Below are positions 46,974 to 55,550 of a stretch of 64,000 nt of DNA, one piece after another. The notes beneath the pieces are model-generated. The model was not told where the DNA came from, ran no database searches, and saw only the letters and a program-made list of their open reading frames with translations. The position numbers were made by a program, and so were the translations under genes. Origin of the DNA: Bog-756 sp963699345 (GTDB lineage: Bacteria; Actinomycetota; Acidimicrobiia; Acidimicrobiales; RAAP-2). Location: assembly GCA_963699345.1 (NCBI GenBank), contig CAVOTL010000005.1, positions 744,001-808,000 of the forward strand, given 5' to 3'. Each line of letters opens with the position of its first letter. The first letter of the stretch is position 1.

Positions 46974-47935
46974 CACGCCGCCTCCGACCCGGTCCGGGGG
47001 TCCGGCCACGGGCCGACCCGCACCACCCGGCCGTCGGGGCGGACCAGCCGGGCGGTCACGCCGTGGGCGGCGAGGTTGCCCGGGGCATCCTCGCCCCACA
47101 CCACCGCGGCCGTGGTCCACCCGTTGGCCTCGACGCAGCTGGCGCCGAAGGCGGTCACCAACGACCACGTGGTCGGCGCCACGTCGCCCGTCCAGGGATC
47201 GACGATGTGGTGCATCCGCTTCCCGTTCCGGTACCACGTCCGGGACGTCGTGCCCGAGGTGGCGAGGCCGCCGCCCCAGAGGGCGACCACCTCGTCGGCC
47301 CGCTCGGGCGCGGTGGTGCAGTGCGAGGCGATGCCGATGCCCCATCCCTCCTCGGGTGCGGGTCCGGCGACGGCCACGTCACCTCCGAGGTTCACGACCA
47401 CGCCGCACCCGAGCGCCGCGGCGATCCGTCGGGCCGAGCGGTCGGCCCCGAAGGCCTTGCCGGTGGACCCGAGGTCCACGTGCACACCCTCGGGCACCGA
47501 CACGGTCCGCTCGGTCGGATCGAGGCCGAGGCGCCACCAACCGGCCGCCGGTCCCGGATCGGCGGTGGTGGTCGGCGTGGAGCCGTCCAGTTCGGACAGG
47601 TCCCGGTCGTAGCCGTGGGCGACGACCGCCGAGCCGATCGTCGGGTCGACGATGCCGGCCGTCCGGGCGGCCACCTCGCAGGCGGTGGACAGCGCGTCGA
47701 ACAGCAGGGGGCTCACCCGGGTGGACCGTCCCCCCCGCTCCTCCAGCCGCCGGAGTTCGGAGTCGGGACGGAACCGGCTGCAGGCCGCGTCGAGGGCGGC
47801 CAGGTCGGCACCCAGCAGATCGAGGGCACGGTCGGCCACCGCGGCGTCCCCGACGACGACGGAGGCCGTGGTCCCGATGGCCGGCATCGTCCGCACGACC
47901 GGGCGGTCGGACCGGGTGGGGGCGGGGGCGCTCAC
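46973..47935 (-). CDS. FAD:protein FMN transferase (ApbE family)
   Basis: This 320-residue ApbE-like enzyme would attach FMN to a Thr of a target flavoprotein using FAD and Mg2+. Visible motifs are ACSRFRPDSEL, DLGSTGKAFGAD, VVNLGGDVAVAG and SGTTSRTWYRNGKRMHHIVDPWTG with the C-terminal FGASCVEANGWTTAAVV. No signal peptide is evident. The GTG start at 47935 overlaps the stop of the upstream gene. No protein with the usual FMN-acceptor motif was recognised in the operon, so its target is unclear; the Thr/Ser-rich neighbour is one candidate to test. Confidence 0.9.
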   Translation of the reverse strand: MSAPAPTRSDRPVVRTMPAIGTTASVVVGDAAVADRALDLLGADLAALDAACSRFRPDSELRRLEERGGRSTRVSPLLFDALSTACEVAARTAGIVDPTIGSAVVAHGYDRDLSELDGSTPTTTADPGPAAGWWRLGLDPTERTVSVPEGVHVDLGSTGKAFGADRSARRIAAALGCGVVVNLGGDVAVAGPAPEEGWGIGIASHCTTAPERADEVVALWGGGLATSGTTSRTWYRNGKRMHHIVDPWTGDVAPTTWSLVTAFGASCVEANGWTTAAVVWGEDAPGNLAAHGVTARLVRPDGRVVRVGPWPDPRTGSEAA

Positions 47936-48324
47936 GACTGACCCGAGGTGGTGGAGGCCGACGGCGTCTGGACGGTGGTGGTCGGCGTCGTGGTGGTGGT
48001 GGTGGTCGGGGTCGACGTGGCGGGCGTGGTCGACGCCGAGCTCCCGTCGTCCGAGGAGGACGTCGAGGGGGACGTCGACGTCGAGGTGGACGTGGACGTC
48101 GAGGTGGACGTCGAAGGGGAGGTGCTCGACGGGTCCGCCGCCGTCGAGGTGGTGGTGGAGGTCGCCTTGTGCCCGGAGGCGCCGGCCACCGTGATGCCGA
48201 TGCCGGCGGCCGCCACGGTGGCGGTCACCCCCATGGCCACGGTGGTGCGACGGATGCGCACCAGGGCGGCGTCTCGCGAACGGGCGGCACCCCGGGTGGA
48301 GCGGTCGTCGGGCGTGGGAGCCAT
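47932..48324 (-). CDS. Ser/Thr-rich single-pass membrane protein, unknown function
   Basis: This 130-residue protein has a basic N-terminus, one transmembrane segment (about 28-50, VAMGVTATVAAAGIGITVAGA) and an external tail of almost only Ser, Thr, Ala and Pro, including an alternating Ser-Thr run. Such tails are often O-glycosylated in actinobacteria. It is the first gene of the redox operon. No catalytic domain is seen; it resembles small membrane proteins found beside ApbE and FMN-domain genes, but lacks the FMN-binding domain itself. Confidence 0.65.
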   Translation of the reverse strand: MAPTPDDRSTRGAARSRDAALVRIRRTTVAMGVTATVAAAGIGITVAGASGHKATSTTTSTAADPSSTSPSTSTSTSTSTSTSTSPSTSSSDDGSSASTTPATSTPTTTTTTTPTTTVQTPSASTTSGQS

Positions 48325-48666
48325 GGCTTCGCCTTTCGTGGTCGGACGATCCCCGGCCGGGGATCTGGAGCCCATTCCACCGACCCGGTCACAACGCCCC
48401 CTTGATGCCAGCTGGGAGCCACCTGTGAATCCGGATCCGGACGCTCCACACCCCGGTGAGCTGGGCATCCGCGCCGCATCCGGGCTCCACACCGGGGCCG
48501 GGAGGCCCGGCCGGGGGGTGCGGCGGACCCCTCGGACGGTGACCTCCGCCCCTCACAGCCGGTTCACAGGTGGTTCACACCCACTCTCCAGACACCGATG
48601 CGATGCTGGGGAGCGGACCGAACGCCGTCGACCGGCCCGGCGCCCGCCGGGCCCCTGAGGAGAACC
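48325..48666. promoter_or_regulatory. Divergent control region between redox operon and two-component system
   Basis: This 342-bp region has no gene. It contains an inverted copy of TTCACAGGTGG (48419-48429) facing the minus-strand operon and a three-fold direct repeat facing the two-component genes, described separately. AGGAG before GTG 48667 serves the response regulator. Confidence 0.5.
48553..48584 (+). promoter_or_regulatory. Candidate OmpR-type operator, three direct repeats at 11-bp spacing
   Basis: TCACA starts at 48553, 48564 and 48575, exactly 11 bp apart, with the extended unit GGTTCACAGGT. Direct repeats with helical-turn spacing are the usual binding sites of OmpR/PhoB-family regulators. 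The site lies 82 bp before the response-regulator start and suggests autoregulation. Confidence 0.5.
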
Positions 48667-49368
48667 GTGGAGAACAGCCGGAACCAGCGCATCCTGGTCG
48701 TCGACGACGAGCCGTCCATCGTCGACGCCGTGGCCACCTCCCTCCGCTACGAGGGCTTCGAGGTGAGCCAGGCGGTCAACGGCCGCCAGGCGCTGTCGGC
48801 CGCCCAGGACGACCCCCCCGACCTCATCGTGCTCGATGTCATGCTCCCCGACCTCGACGGCCTCGAGGTCACCCGCCGGCTCCGCCAGGACGGGATCCGG
48901 GTGCCGGTGCTCTTCCTGACCGCCCGGGACGCCGTCGACGACAAGGTGGCGGGGCTCACGGTCGGCGGCGACGACTACGTCACCAAGCCGTTCGCCCTGG
49001 CCGAGGTGGTGGCCCGGGTCCATGCCATCCTGCGCCGCCTCGGGTCGGAGCCCGCCGACACGGGGGTCCTCCGCTTCGCGGACATCGAGATGGACGAGAA
49101 CGCCCACGAGGTCACCCGCGCCGGCCAGGTGATCCCGCTGACCGCCACCGAGTTCAATCTGCTCCGCTTCTTCCTGCTCAATCCGCGCCACGTCCTGTCC
49201 AAGTCCCAGATCCTCGACCACGTCTGGCACTACGACTTCGGGGGCGACGGCAACGTGGTGGAGACCTACGTCAGCTACCTCCGCAAGAAGCTGGAGGTGG
49301 CCGGGCCCCCGGTCATCCACACGGTGCGCCTGGTGGGGTACGCGCTGCGCGAGCCGGCCCAGGTCTGA
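48667..49368 (+). CDS. OmpR-family response regulator
   Basis: This 233-residue regulator has a receiver domain with acidic pocket Asp13-Asp14, phospho-acceptor Asp57 in LIVLDVMLPD, the Thr in FLTARD and the Lys in TKPF near 107, then a winged-helix DNA-binding domain (about 135-230; LTATEFNLLRFFLLNPRHVLSKSQILDHVW). It is closest in style to the actinobacterial TcrA/MprA-type regulators. GTG 48667 is chosen because AGGAG precedes it. The kinase follows after two bases. Confidence 0.93.
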   Translation: MENSRNQRILVVDDEPSIVDAVATSLRYEGFEVSQAVNGRQALSAAQDDPPDLIVLDVMLPDLDGLEVTRRLRQDGIRVPVLFLTARDAVDDKVAGLTVGGDDYVTKPFALAEVVARVHAILRRLGSEPADTGVLRFADIEMDENAHEVTRAGQVIPLTATEFNLLRFFLLNPRHVLSKSQILDHVWHYDFGGDGNVVETYVSYLRKKLEVAGPPVIHTVRLVGYALREPAQV

Positions 49369-49370
49369 CC

Positions 49371-51044
49371 GTGTCCCTCCGCACGCGGCTGCTGATCGCC
49401 ATCGGGATCATCGCCGTCGTGGCCCTCGCCGTCGTCGACGTCGTCACGTACTCCCAGCTCGAGTCCTTCCTCTATCAGCGGGTCGACCAACAGCTGGTGG
49501 GGGCCCGCGGCCTCTACGAGCACGCCATCGAACAGGGACGGCCCGTCTCCTGCGAAGGGCCGGGTGGACCGTTCGGATCCGGCGCCGGCGCGCCGGTGGG
49601 AGGCGACAGCGACGGGGACGGCGACGACAACGGCCCGTCGAATGCCGTCCAGAGCCTGGCCGTCCAGGTCCGCACCGCGTCGGGCAAGTCCGCCGGCCTG
49701 GACTGCCCGGTCTACGTGGACAACGTCGCCTACACGCCGTCCATCCCCTCGACCCTCCCGCCGTTCGAGACGGCCGAAGACGGCAGTCAGGTGACCACCT
49801 TCGACGCGTCCTCCGTGCAGTCGGGTGGCCCCGACTTCCGGGTGCAGGCCTCGACCCTGGCCAACGGCGACGTCCTCTTCATCGCCCAACCGCTCGGCGA
49901 CACCGAGAGCACCCTCCACCACCTGTTGGCGGTGGAACTGCTCGTCACCGGGGCGGCTGTCGTGGTGGCGCTGCTGGGCGGCTTCTGGCTGGTCCGCATC
50001 GGGCTCCGTCCCCTCCGCGACATGGAGACGGCGGCCGAGTCCATCGCCGAGGGGAACCTGACCGAGCGCGTCCCCGGGGAGAACGACAAGACCGAGGTCG
50101 GCCGCCTGGCCCGCACCCTCAATGTGATGCTGACCCGCATCGAGTCGGCCTTCCGCATGCGGGTCGCCACCGAAGAGCGACTCCGCGAGTCCGATGCCCG
50201 GCTCCGGCGCTTCGTCGGCGACGCCTCCCACGAGCTGCGCACGCCCATCGCCGCCATCAGTGCCTACGCCCAGCTGTTCGGGCGGGGGGCCTCCGAGCAG
50301 AAGGAGGACCTCGAACGCCTGATGGGCGGCATCATGACCGAGACGGGCCGCATGGAGCACCTGGTGGCCGACCTGTTGCTCCTGGCGCGCCTGGACGAGG
50401 GGCGACCGATGGAGCCCCATCCGGTCGACCTGGTCGCCCTGTGCGCCGAAGCCGTCCAGACGTCCCGGACGGTCGGTCCGGCCTGGCCGGTCTCGTTCCG
50501 CGCCCCCCGGCCCATCGAGGTGTCCGGGGACGCCCGCAGTCTCCGCCAGGTCATCGACAACCTCCTGGCCAACATCCGGTCGCACACCCCCGAAGGGACG
50601 ACCACCCGCGTCTCCGTCGAACCCGACGGGCCCGGGGCGGTGATCGTGGTGGCCGACGACGGTCCGGGCATGACCCCCGAGCAGGTGGCCCACGTCTTCG
50701 AGCGCTTCTACCGGTCGGACCCCAGCCGCTCCCGGCTCCACGGCGGCGCCGGTCTCGGACTGTCGATCGTGTCGGCCATCGTGGCCGCCCACGGCGGCAC
50801 CGTCTCGGCCTCGAGCGCACCCGGCCGCGGCACGACCTTCACGGTGCGGCTCCCGCCGACGCCTCCGGTCGTCCCCCCGACGGAGCTCCCGCCGGCCCCG
50901 GGACTCGCCGGACCCACCCCACCACCCCCGGTGCCGAGCCCGGCGATCCCGCCACCCCCGACCCCGCCGCCCGCCCCGGTGACCGCTTCGTCGTCGACGA
51001 CCCGCTCGCCGGAGCCGACCGTGGACACCCCGGCCTCCCCATGA
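49371..51044 (+). CDS. Sensor histidine kinase partner
   Basis: This 557-residue membrane kinase has TM1 (about 8-28), an extracellular sensor domain (30-185, including an acidic Gly/Asp loop), TM2 (about 187-208), a HAMP domain (209-262), a dimerisation domain with phospho-acceptor His287 (DASHELRTP) and a catalytic ATPase domain with N (NLLAN), G1 (DDGPGM) and G2 (GAGLGLS) boxes. A Pro-rich tail of about 55 residues follows. The GTG start is two bases after the regulator stop. The signal is unknown; downstream genes suggest envelope state. Confidence 0.92.
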   Translation: MSLRTRLLIAIGIIAVVALAVVDVVTYSQLESFLYQRVDQQLVGARGLYEHAIEQGRPVSCEGPGGPFGSGAGAPVGGDSDGDGDDNGPSNAVQSLAVQVRTASGKSAGLDCPVYVDNVAYTPSIPSTLPPFETAEDGSQVTTFDASSVQSGGPDFRVQASTLANGDVLFIAQPLGDTESTLHHLLAVELLVTGAAVVVALLGGFWLVRIGLRPLRDMETAAESIAEGNLTERVPGENDKTEVGRLARTLNVMLTRIESAFRMRVATEERLRESDARLRRFVGDASHELRTPIAAISAYAQLFGRGASEQKEDLERLMGGIMTETGRMEHLVADLLLLARLDEGRPMEPHPVDLVALCAEAVQTSRTVGPAWPVSFRAPRPIEVSGDARSLRQVIDNLLANIRSHTPEGTTTRVSVEPDGPGAVIVVADDGPGMTPEQVAHVFERFYRSDPSRSRLHGGAGLGLSIVSAIVAAHGGTVSASSAPGRGTTFTVRLPPTPPVVPPTELPPAPGLAGPTPPPPVPSPAIPPPPTPPPAPVTASSSTTRSPEPTVDTPASP

Positions 51045-51068
51045 ACCCGGAGCCCCGGATGCCGCGAT

Positions 51069-51089
51069 CCACAGGCGACCCACAGGCCA
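51069..51089 (+). promoter_or_regulatory. Candidate second operator of the same two-component system
   Basis: CCACAGGC occurs twice at 11-bp spacing (51069 and 51080), about 50-60 bp upstream of the GT2-GtrA gene. It resembles the TTCACAGG repeats at 48553-48584 in core and spacing. Confidence 0.4.
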
Positions 51090-51129
51090 CTCCAACCCGG
51101 GCCGCGACCCGGCGGACGAAGGTGGGCCC

Positions 51130-52509
51130 ATGAGCGTCGCGAACCCGCCCTCCCCGGGGGACAGCCCCGGCCCCCCGGCCGAGTTAGAGATCGTCGTCCC
51201 GGTCTTCAACGAGGCGCAGCAGCTGGCCGCCAGCATCACCTCGCTGCGGACCTTCCTCGACCGCTCGTTTCCGCTGTCCACCCTCGTCACGGTGGTCGAC
51301 AACGCCAGCACCGACGACACCTGGAACATCGCCCACGGTCTCGCCTCCAGCCTGCCCGGGGTCCGGGCCCTCCACCTCGACCAGAAGGGGCGGGGGCGGG
51401 CCCTGCGGGCAGCGTGGACCGCGAGCCGGGCGCCGGTCGTGGCCTACATGGACGTCGACCTGGCCACCGGGCTCGAGGCACTGCTGCCCCTGGTTGCCCC
51501 CCTGCTGACCGGGCACAGCGACGTGGCCATCGGCACCCGCCTGGCCCCCGGCGCCCACGTGGTGCGCGGCGCCCGCCGCGAGATCATCTCGCGGACCTAC
51601 AACCTCCTGTTGCGCATGGCCCTCGGGGTCCACTGCAGCGACGCCCAGTGCGGGTTCAAAGCCCTCCGCCGTGACGCGGCCGCCGAGGTGCTGCCCCTCG
51701 TCGAGGACCAGGCGTGGTTCTTCGACACCGAGGTGCTGGTCACCGCCCAACGCCTCGGGCTGCGCATCCACGAGGTGCCGGTCGACTGGGTCGACGACCT
51801 CGACTCCCGGGTGGCCGTGGCCCACACCGCCTGGCTCGACCTGCGCGGCGTGGCCCGCCTGATGGGCCCGAGCGCCCGGCGCCGGGTGTCCCGGGCGCGT
51901 CGTGCCCTCCGACGGGCGCCCCTCCCCCGCGTCGGTCCCACCCCGGAGGTGACCTCGACCGCGCCGCCGACCGGGTCCGAGGTCGCCGCGCCCGACGAGG
52001 TCTTCGCCGACGAGCTGCTCCGGTTCGCCGGCGTGGGGGTCGTGAGCACGCTCGCCTACGTCGTCCTCTTCGCGCTCCTCGAGCCCTGGACGGGGCCCTG
52101 GGTGGCCAATGCGGTCGCCATCGTGGCCTGCGGCCTCGGCAACACCGCGGCCCACCGGGGCATGGCGGGCAGCGCCCGCCACGGCCTCGACCGCCTCCAG
52201 CGAGTCGGGGTCTCCGCCGCCCTGCTCGGCGTCAGCCTCGGCTTCACCACGATCGCCCTGGCGGCCACCCGGGCCCTCGGCCTCGATGCGTTGGCGCCCC
52301 AACTCGTCGCCGTGACGGCGGCCAACCTGGCGGCGGCCGCGTTCCGCTTCACCATCCTGCGCACCTGGGTCTTCCGCCCCCGGTTCGGCACCCACGTCGC
52401 CACGACCGCCCCCCCGGGGTCGTCCACGTCCCGGATCACCGCCCCGCTTCCGACGCCGTCGTCCACCCCGGACGGCCCCGACCGCATCCCCACGAGGACC
52501 CCACGATGA
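51130..52509 (+). CDS. GT2 glycosyltransferase fused to a GtrA-like membrane domain
   Basis: This 459-residue protein has an N-terminal GT2 domain (about 18-240; IVVPVFNEAQQL, VVDNASTDDT and the metal-binding DVD of YMDVDLATG) like dolichol- or polyprenyl-phosphate sugar synthases, and a C-terminal GtrA-type four-helix membrane domain (about 295-420). Such fusions make and flip polyprenyl-phosphate sugars for extracytoplasmic glycosylation. The final 35 residues are disordered. It overlaps the GT39 gene by four bases, which would use its product. Confidence 0.88.
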   Translation: MSVANPPSPGDSPGPPAELEIVVPVFNEAQQLAASITSLRTFLDRSFPLSTLVTVVDNASTDDTWNIAHGLASSLPGVRALHLDQKGRGRALRAAWTASRAPVVAYMDVDLATGLEALLPLVAPLLTGHSDVAIGTRLAPGAHVVRGARREIISRTYNLLLRMALGVHCSDAQCGFKALRRDAAAEVLPLVEDQAWFFDTEVLVTAQRLGLRIHEVPVDWVDDLDSRVAVAHTAWLDLRGVARLMGPSARRRVSRARRALRRAPLPRVGPTPEVTSTAPPTGSEVAAPDEVFADELLRFAGVGVVSTLAYVVLFALLEPWTGPWVANAVAIVACGLGNTAAHRGMAGSARHGLDRLQRVGVSAALLGVSLGFTTIALAATRALGLDALAPQLVAVTAANLAAAAFRFTILRTWVFRPRFGTHVATTAPPGSSTSRITAPLPTPSSTPDGPDRIPTRTPR

Positions 52510-54785
52510 CCGACGTCCGGACCACCGACGACCAGATCCTGCCGCCCGTCCCCCCGGGCGCAGTGGTGGACGCCCCCGAGCGGGGCGTCCACGCCGCCGA
52601 CGACGGGGTGTCCCCCCATCCCGTGGCGGCGGCCCCCATGACGGACGACCCGGCCGGAGGCACCCCCCGCCCCGGCCTGGGTCGCCGTCTGGTGCGTGGA
52701 CGTCCCGAGGACCCGGCCTGGGTCCGCCCGGCCCTCATCGGGCTGCTGGTCGCCACCGCCGTCCTCTACCTCTGGGGGCTCGGGGCCTCGGGGTGGGCCA
52801 ACAGCTTCTACTCGGCGGCCGTCGAGGCCGGCACCCGGAGCTGGAAGGCGTTCTTCTTCGGCTCGTTCGACTCGTCCAACTTCATCACCGTCGACAAGCC
52901 TCCGGCCTCCCTGTGGGTCATGGAGCTGTCGGCCCGCCTCTTCGGCTTCAACTCGTGGAGCGTGCTCGTCCCCCAGGCCCTGGAGGGTGTCGCCACCGTC
53001 GGCGTCCTGTACCTGTGCGTCCGACGGTGGTTCTCGCCGGCCGCCGGCCTGCTGGCCGGTGCCGTCCTGGCCGTGACCCCGGTGGCCACGCTGATGTTCC
53101 GGTTCAACAACCCCGACGCCCTGTTGACGCTCCTGCTCACGCTCGCGGCGTACGCCACCATCCGGGCGGTCGACGCCGGTCGCACGCGTTGGCTGGTACT
53201 CGCCGGAGCGCTCATCGGCTTCGGATTCATCACCAAGATGCTCCAGGCCTTCATCCTGTTGCCGGTCCTGGCGCTGGTGTACCTCCTGGCGGGTCCGCCC
53301 AAGCTGGGCCGCCGGATCGTCCAACTCGTCTACTGCGGGATCGCCGTGGTGGTGTCGGCCGGCTGGTGGGTCGCCGCCGTCGAGTTGACCCCCAAGGCGG
53401 ACCGCCCCTACGTGGGCGGCTCCACCGACGACAGCATCCTCAACCTGATCTTCGGCTACAACGGCCTCGGTCGGATCAGCGGCAACGAGACGGGCAGCGT
53501 GGGGGGCTCGGGCACGGCGGGCTCGATGTGGGGTCCGACGGGATGGGACCGCCTCTTCCTCAAGTCGTTCGGCGGCCAGATCTCGTGGCTCATCCCCGGC
53601 GCGCTGATCGGACTGCTGGCCGCCCTCTGGATGACGCGCCGGGCGCCCCGCACCGATCCCACCCGGAGCGGATTCGTGCTCTTCGGCGGGTGGCTGGTGC
53701 TCACCGGCCTGGTCTTCAGCTACGCCCAGGGCATCATCCACCCGTACTATTCGGTGGCGCTGGCGCCGGCCATCGGCGCCCTGGTCGGCATGGGCGGGAC
53801 CTACCTGTGGTCCCGCCGGGTCGAACTGTTCCCCCGCATCGCCCTGTGCCTGGCCATCCTGGCCACCGCCGCCTGGGCGTTCGTCCTCCTCGGGTGGAGC
53901 CCCCAGTGGCACCCGGCCCTGCGTTGGGCGATCCTGGCGGCCGGCGTCCTGGCGGCCATCGGGATCGCGGCCACGCCCCGGGCCCGTCGCCTGCTCGCCG
54001 CCGGCATCGCCAGCCTCGGCATCGCCGCCGTCATCGCCGGGCCGGCGGCCTACGCGGTGGACACGGCCTCGACCCCCCACTCCGGTTCGATCCCGTCGGC
54101 CGGCCCCGCCGTCCAGGGCGGTGGGTTCGGTCCCGGCGGGGCGGGCGGCTTCGGCGGCCGCGGTGGCGCCGCCCGGGGCGGGTTCGGCCCCGGCGCGGGG
54201 GCCGGCGGCTTCCCCGGTGGGGCGCCCGGCGGAGGCGGTGGCTTCGGGGGCTTCGGCCGAGGTCCCGGTGGCTCGGTGACCATCCCCAAGGGAATCACCC
54301 TCCCCAACGGCTCCAAACTGCCCAGCAGCATCACCGTCCCGGGCAGCATCGTGCGCCGGTTCGCCGGCGGATTCGGTGGCGGTCGGGGCGGAGCGGCCGG
54401 CGGTCTGCTGAACTCGTCGACCCCCGGCAAGGCGCTCGTCGCCCTGCTCGAGTCGGGGGCCTCCCACTACACCTGGGTGGCCGCCACCACCGGGGCGGAC
54501 TCCGCCGCCGGCTACCAGCTCGCCACCGACGACCCGGTCATGGCCATCGGGGGCTTCAACGGGACCGACCCCTCACCGACGCTCGCCCAGTTCCAGCGGT
54601 ACGTCGCCGACGGCAGGATCCACTACTACATCAGCGGTGGCGGGGGCTTCGGGAGCACCTTCGGGGGCCGCGGCAACTCCACCAGTTCGGATGCCTCGGC
54701 CATCTCCTCGTGGGTCAGCTCGCACTTCACGGCCCGGACCGTGGACGGGGTCACGGTCTACGACCTGACGTCGCCGAACACCTGA
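52506..54785 (+). CDS. GT39 (PMT/ArnT-like) glycosyltransferase with Gly-rich external region
   Basis: This 759-residue multispanning protein has a cytoplasmic N-terminal 80 residues, then about 11-13 helices (from about 79 to 525). The first loop has the catalytic-type acidic/DKPPASLW motif of PMT_2/YkcB-like enzymes, which transfer sugars from lipid phosphates to extracytoplasmic acceptors. From about 530 to 640 is a Gly/Phe-rich linker (GGFGGRGG repeats), and a soluble external domain ends it (NSSTPGKALVALLESGASHYTWVAAT...YISGGGGFGS). Partner of the GT2-GtrA protein; the acceptor is unknown. Confidence 0.88.
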   Translation: MTDVRTTDDQILPPVPPGAVVDAPERGVHAADDGVSPHPVAAAPMTDDPAGGTPRPGLGRRLVRGRPEDPAWVRPALIGLLVATAVLYLWGLGASGWANSFYSAAVEAGTRSWKAFFFGSFDSSNFITVDKPPASLWVMELSARLFGFNSWSVLVPQALEGVATVGVLYLCVRRWFSPAAGLLAGAVLAVTPVATLMFRFNNPDALLTLLLTLAAYATIRAVDAGRTRWLVLAGALIGFGFITKMLQAFILLPVLALVYLLAGPPKLGRRIVQLVYCGIAVVVSAGWWVAAVELTPKADRPYVGGSTDDSILNLIFGYNGLGRISGNETGSVGGSGTAGSMWGPTGWDRLFLKSFGGQISWLIPGALIGLLAALWMTRRAPRTDPTRSGFVLFGGWLVLTGLVFSYAQGIIHPYYSVALAPAIGALVGMGGTYLWSRRVELFPRIALCLAILATAAWAFVLLGWSPQWHPALRWAILAAGVLAAIGIAATPRARRLLAAGIASLGIAAVIAGPAAYAVDTASTPHSGSIPSAGPAVQGGGFGPGGAGGFGGRGGAARGGFGPGAGAGGFPGGAPGGGGGFGGFGRGPGGSVTIPKGITLPNGSKLPSSITVPGSIVRRFAGGFGGGRGGAAGGLLNSSTPGKALVALLESGASHYTWVAATTGADSAAGYQLATDDPVMAIGGFNGTDPSPTLAQFQRYVADGRIHYYISGGGGFGSTFGGRGNSTSSDASAISSWVSSHFTARTVDGVTVYDLTSPNT

Positions 54786-54795
54786 GCCGGAGGGG

Positions 54796-55425
54796 TCAGC
54801 GCGCGTCCCGGGTCATGGTGAACAGGGCCGGACCGTTCGGACTCGGCGTGAGGCGTGCCGTCTCCTCGAACCCGAATCGCCGGTAGTAGGCGAGGTTGTC
54901 CTCCTTCTGGGTCTCGAGGTAGCCGGGCAGCCCGTCGGCGTCGACGGTCTCGAGACCCGGTTCCAGGAGCGCGGTGCCGATCCCCCGGCGCCAGGCCATG
55001 GGGTCCGCGGCCAGCAGGCACAGGTACCAGTGGTCGTCGCGCGGCCGGGCCTTCTCCATGGCCATGGTGTAGCGCAGGCCCTGGAGCACGGCCGGCGGTC
55101 GCGGGATCAACGCCCGCAGGGCCCCGGCCATCTCGGCGGCCTGGGCCCCCGCCGGGAGCGGGTACGTCCCCGGTCGCTGCCACACGCAGATGCCCACCAG
55201 CGTGCCGGCCCGGTCGCGGGCGCCGGAGACCAGCGCCGCGGCGCCCAGGGCGGCCAGGTGACTGCGCCAGTAGAGCGCCAGGCCCCGGGCGCGGAGCATC
55301 GGCTCGGAGGACAGGTGGACGAAGAACGGGTCGTCGTAGAAGCTCCTCGCCGCGAGGACCGCCGCCTCGTTGAGGACGTGCCGGTCGAGGGTCATCGATG
55401 AACAGGTGAACGGCGCGGACGGCAT
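54796..55425 (-). CDS. GNAT-family N-acetyltransferase
   Basis: This 209-residue protein has the GNAT acetyl-CoA motif A in LAADPMAWRRGIGTALLEPGLE and the late YYRRFGFEE segment. The N-terminal half (FYDDPFFVHLSSEP, LYWRSHLAALG) matches the subgroup found near actinobacterial detoxification genes. The ATG at 55425 gives the usual length. Transcribed toward the GT39 gene, with a ten-base gap between the stop codons. The substrate is unknown. Confidence 0.85.
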   Translation of the reverse strand: MPSAPFTCSSMTLDRHVLNEAAVLAARSFYDDPFFVHLSSEPMLRARGLALYWRSHLAALGAAALVSGARDRAGTLVGICVWQRPGTYPLPAGAQAAEMAGALRALIPRPPAVLQGLRYTMAMEKARPRDDHWYLCLLAADPMAWRRGIGTALLEPGLETVDADGLPGYLETQKEDNLAYYRRFGFEETARLTPSPNGPALFTMTRDAR

Positions 55426-55550
55426 GACGCGCAGAGTAGTCCCCGGGTCCCGAGCCCCCGCCAGGATCGGGACTTTCGGCCCGTTTCCGCGGCGGGGACC
55501 TCGGTGATGATGGGGACGGATCATCCGAACGACCTCCGGAGGCACCGCCC

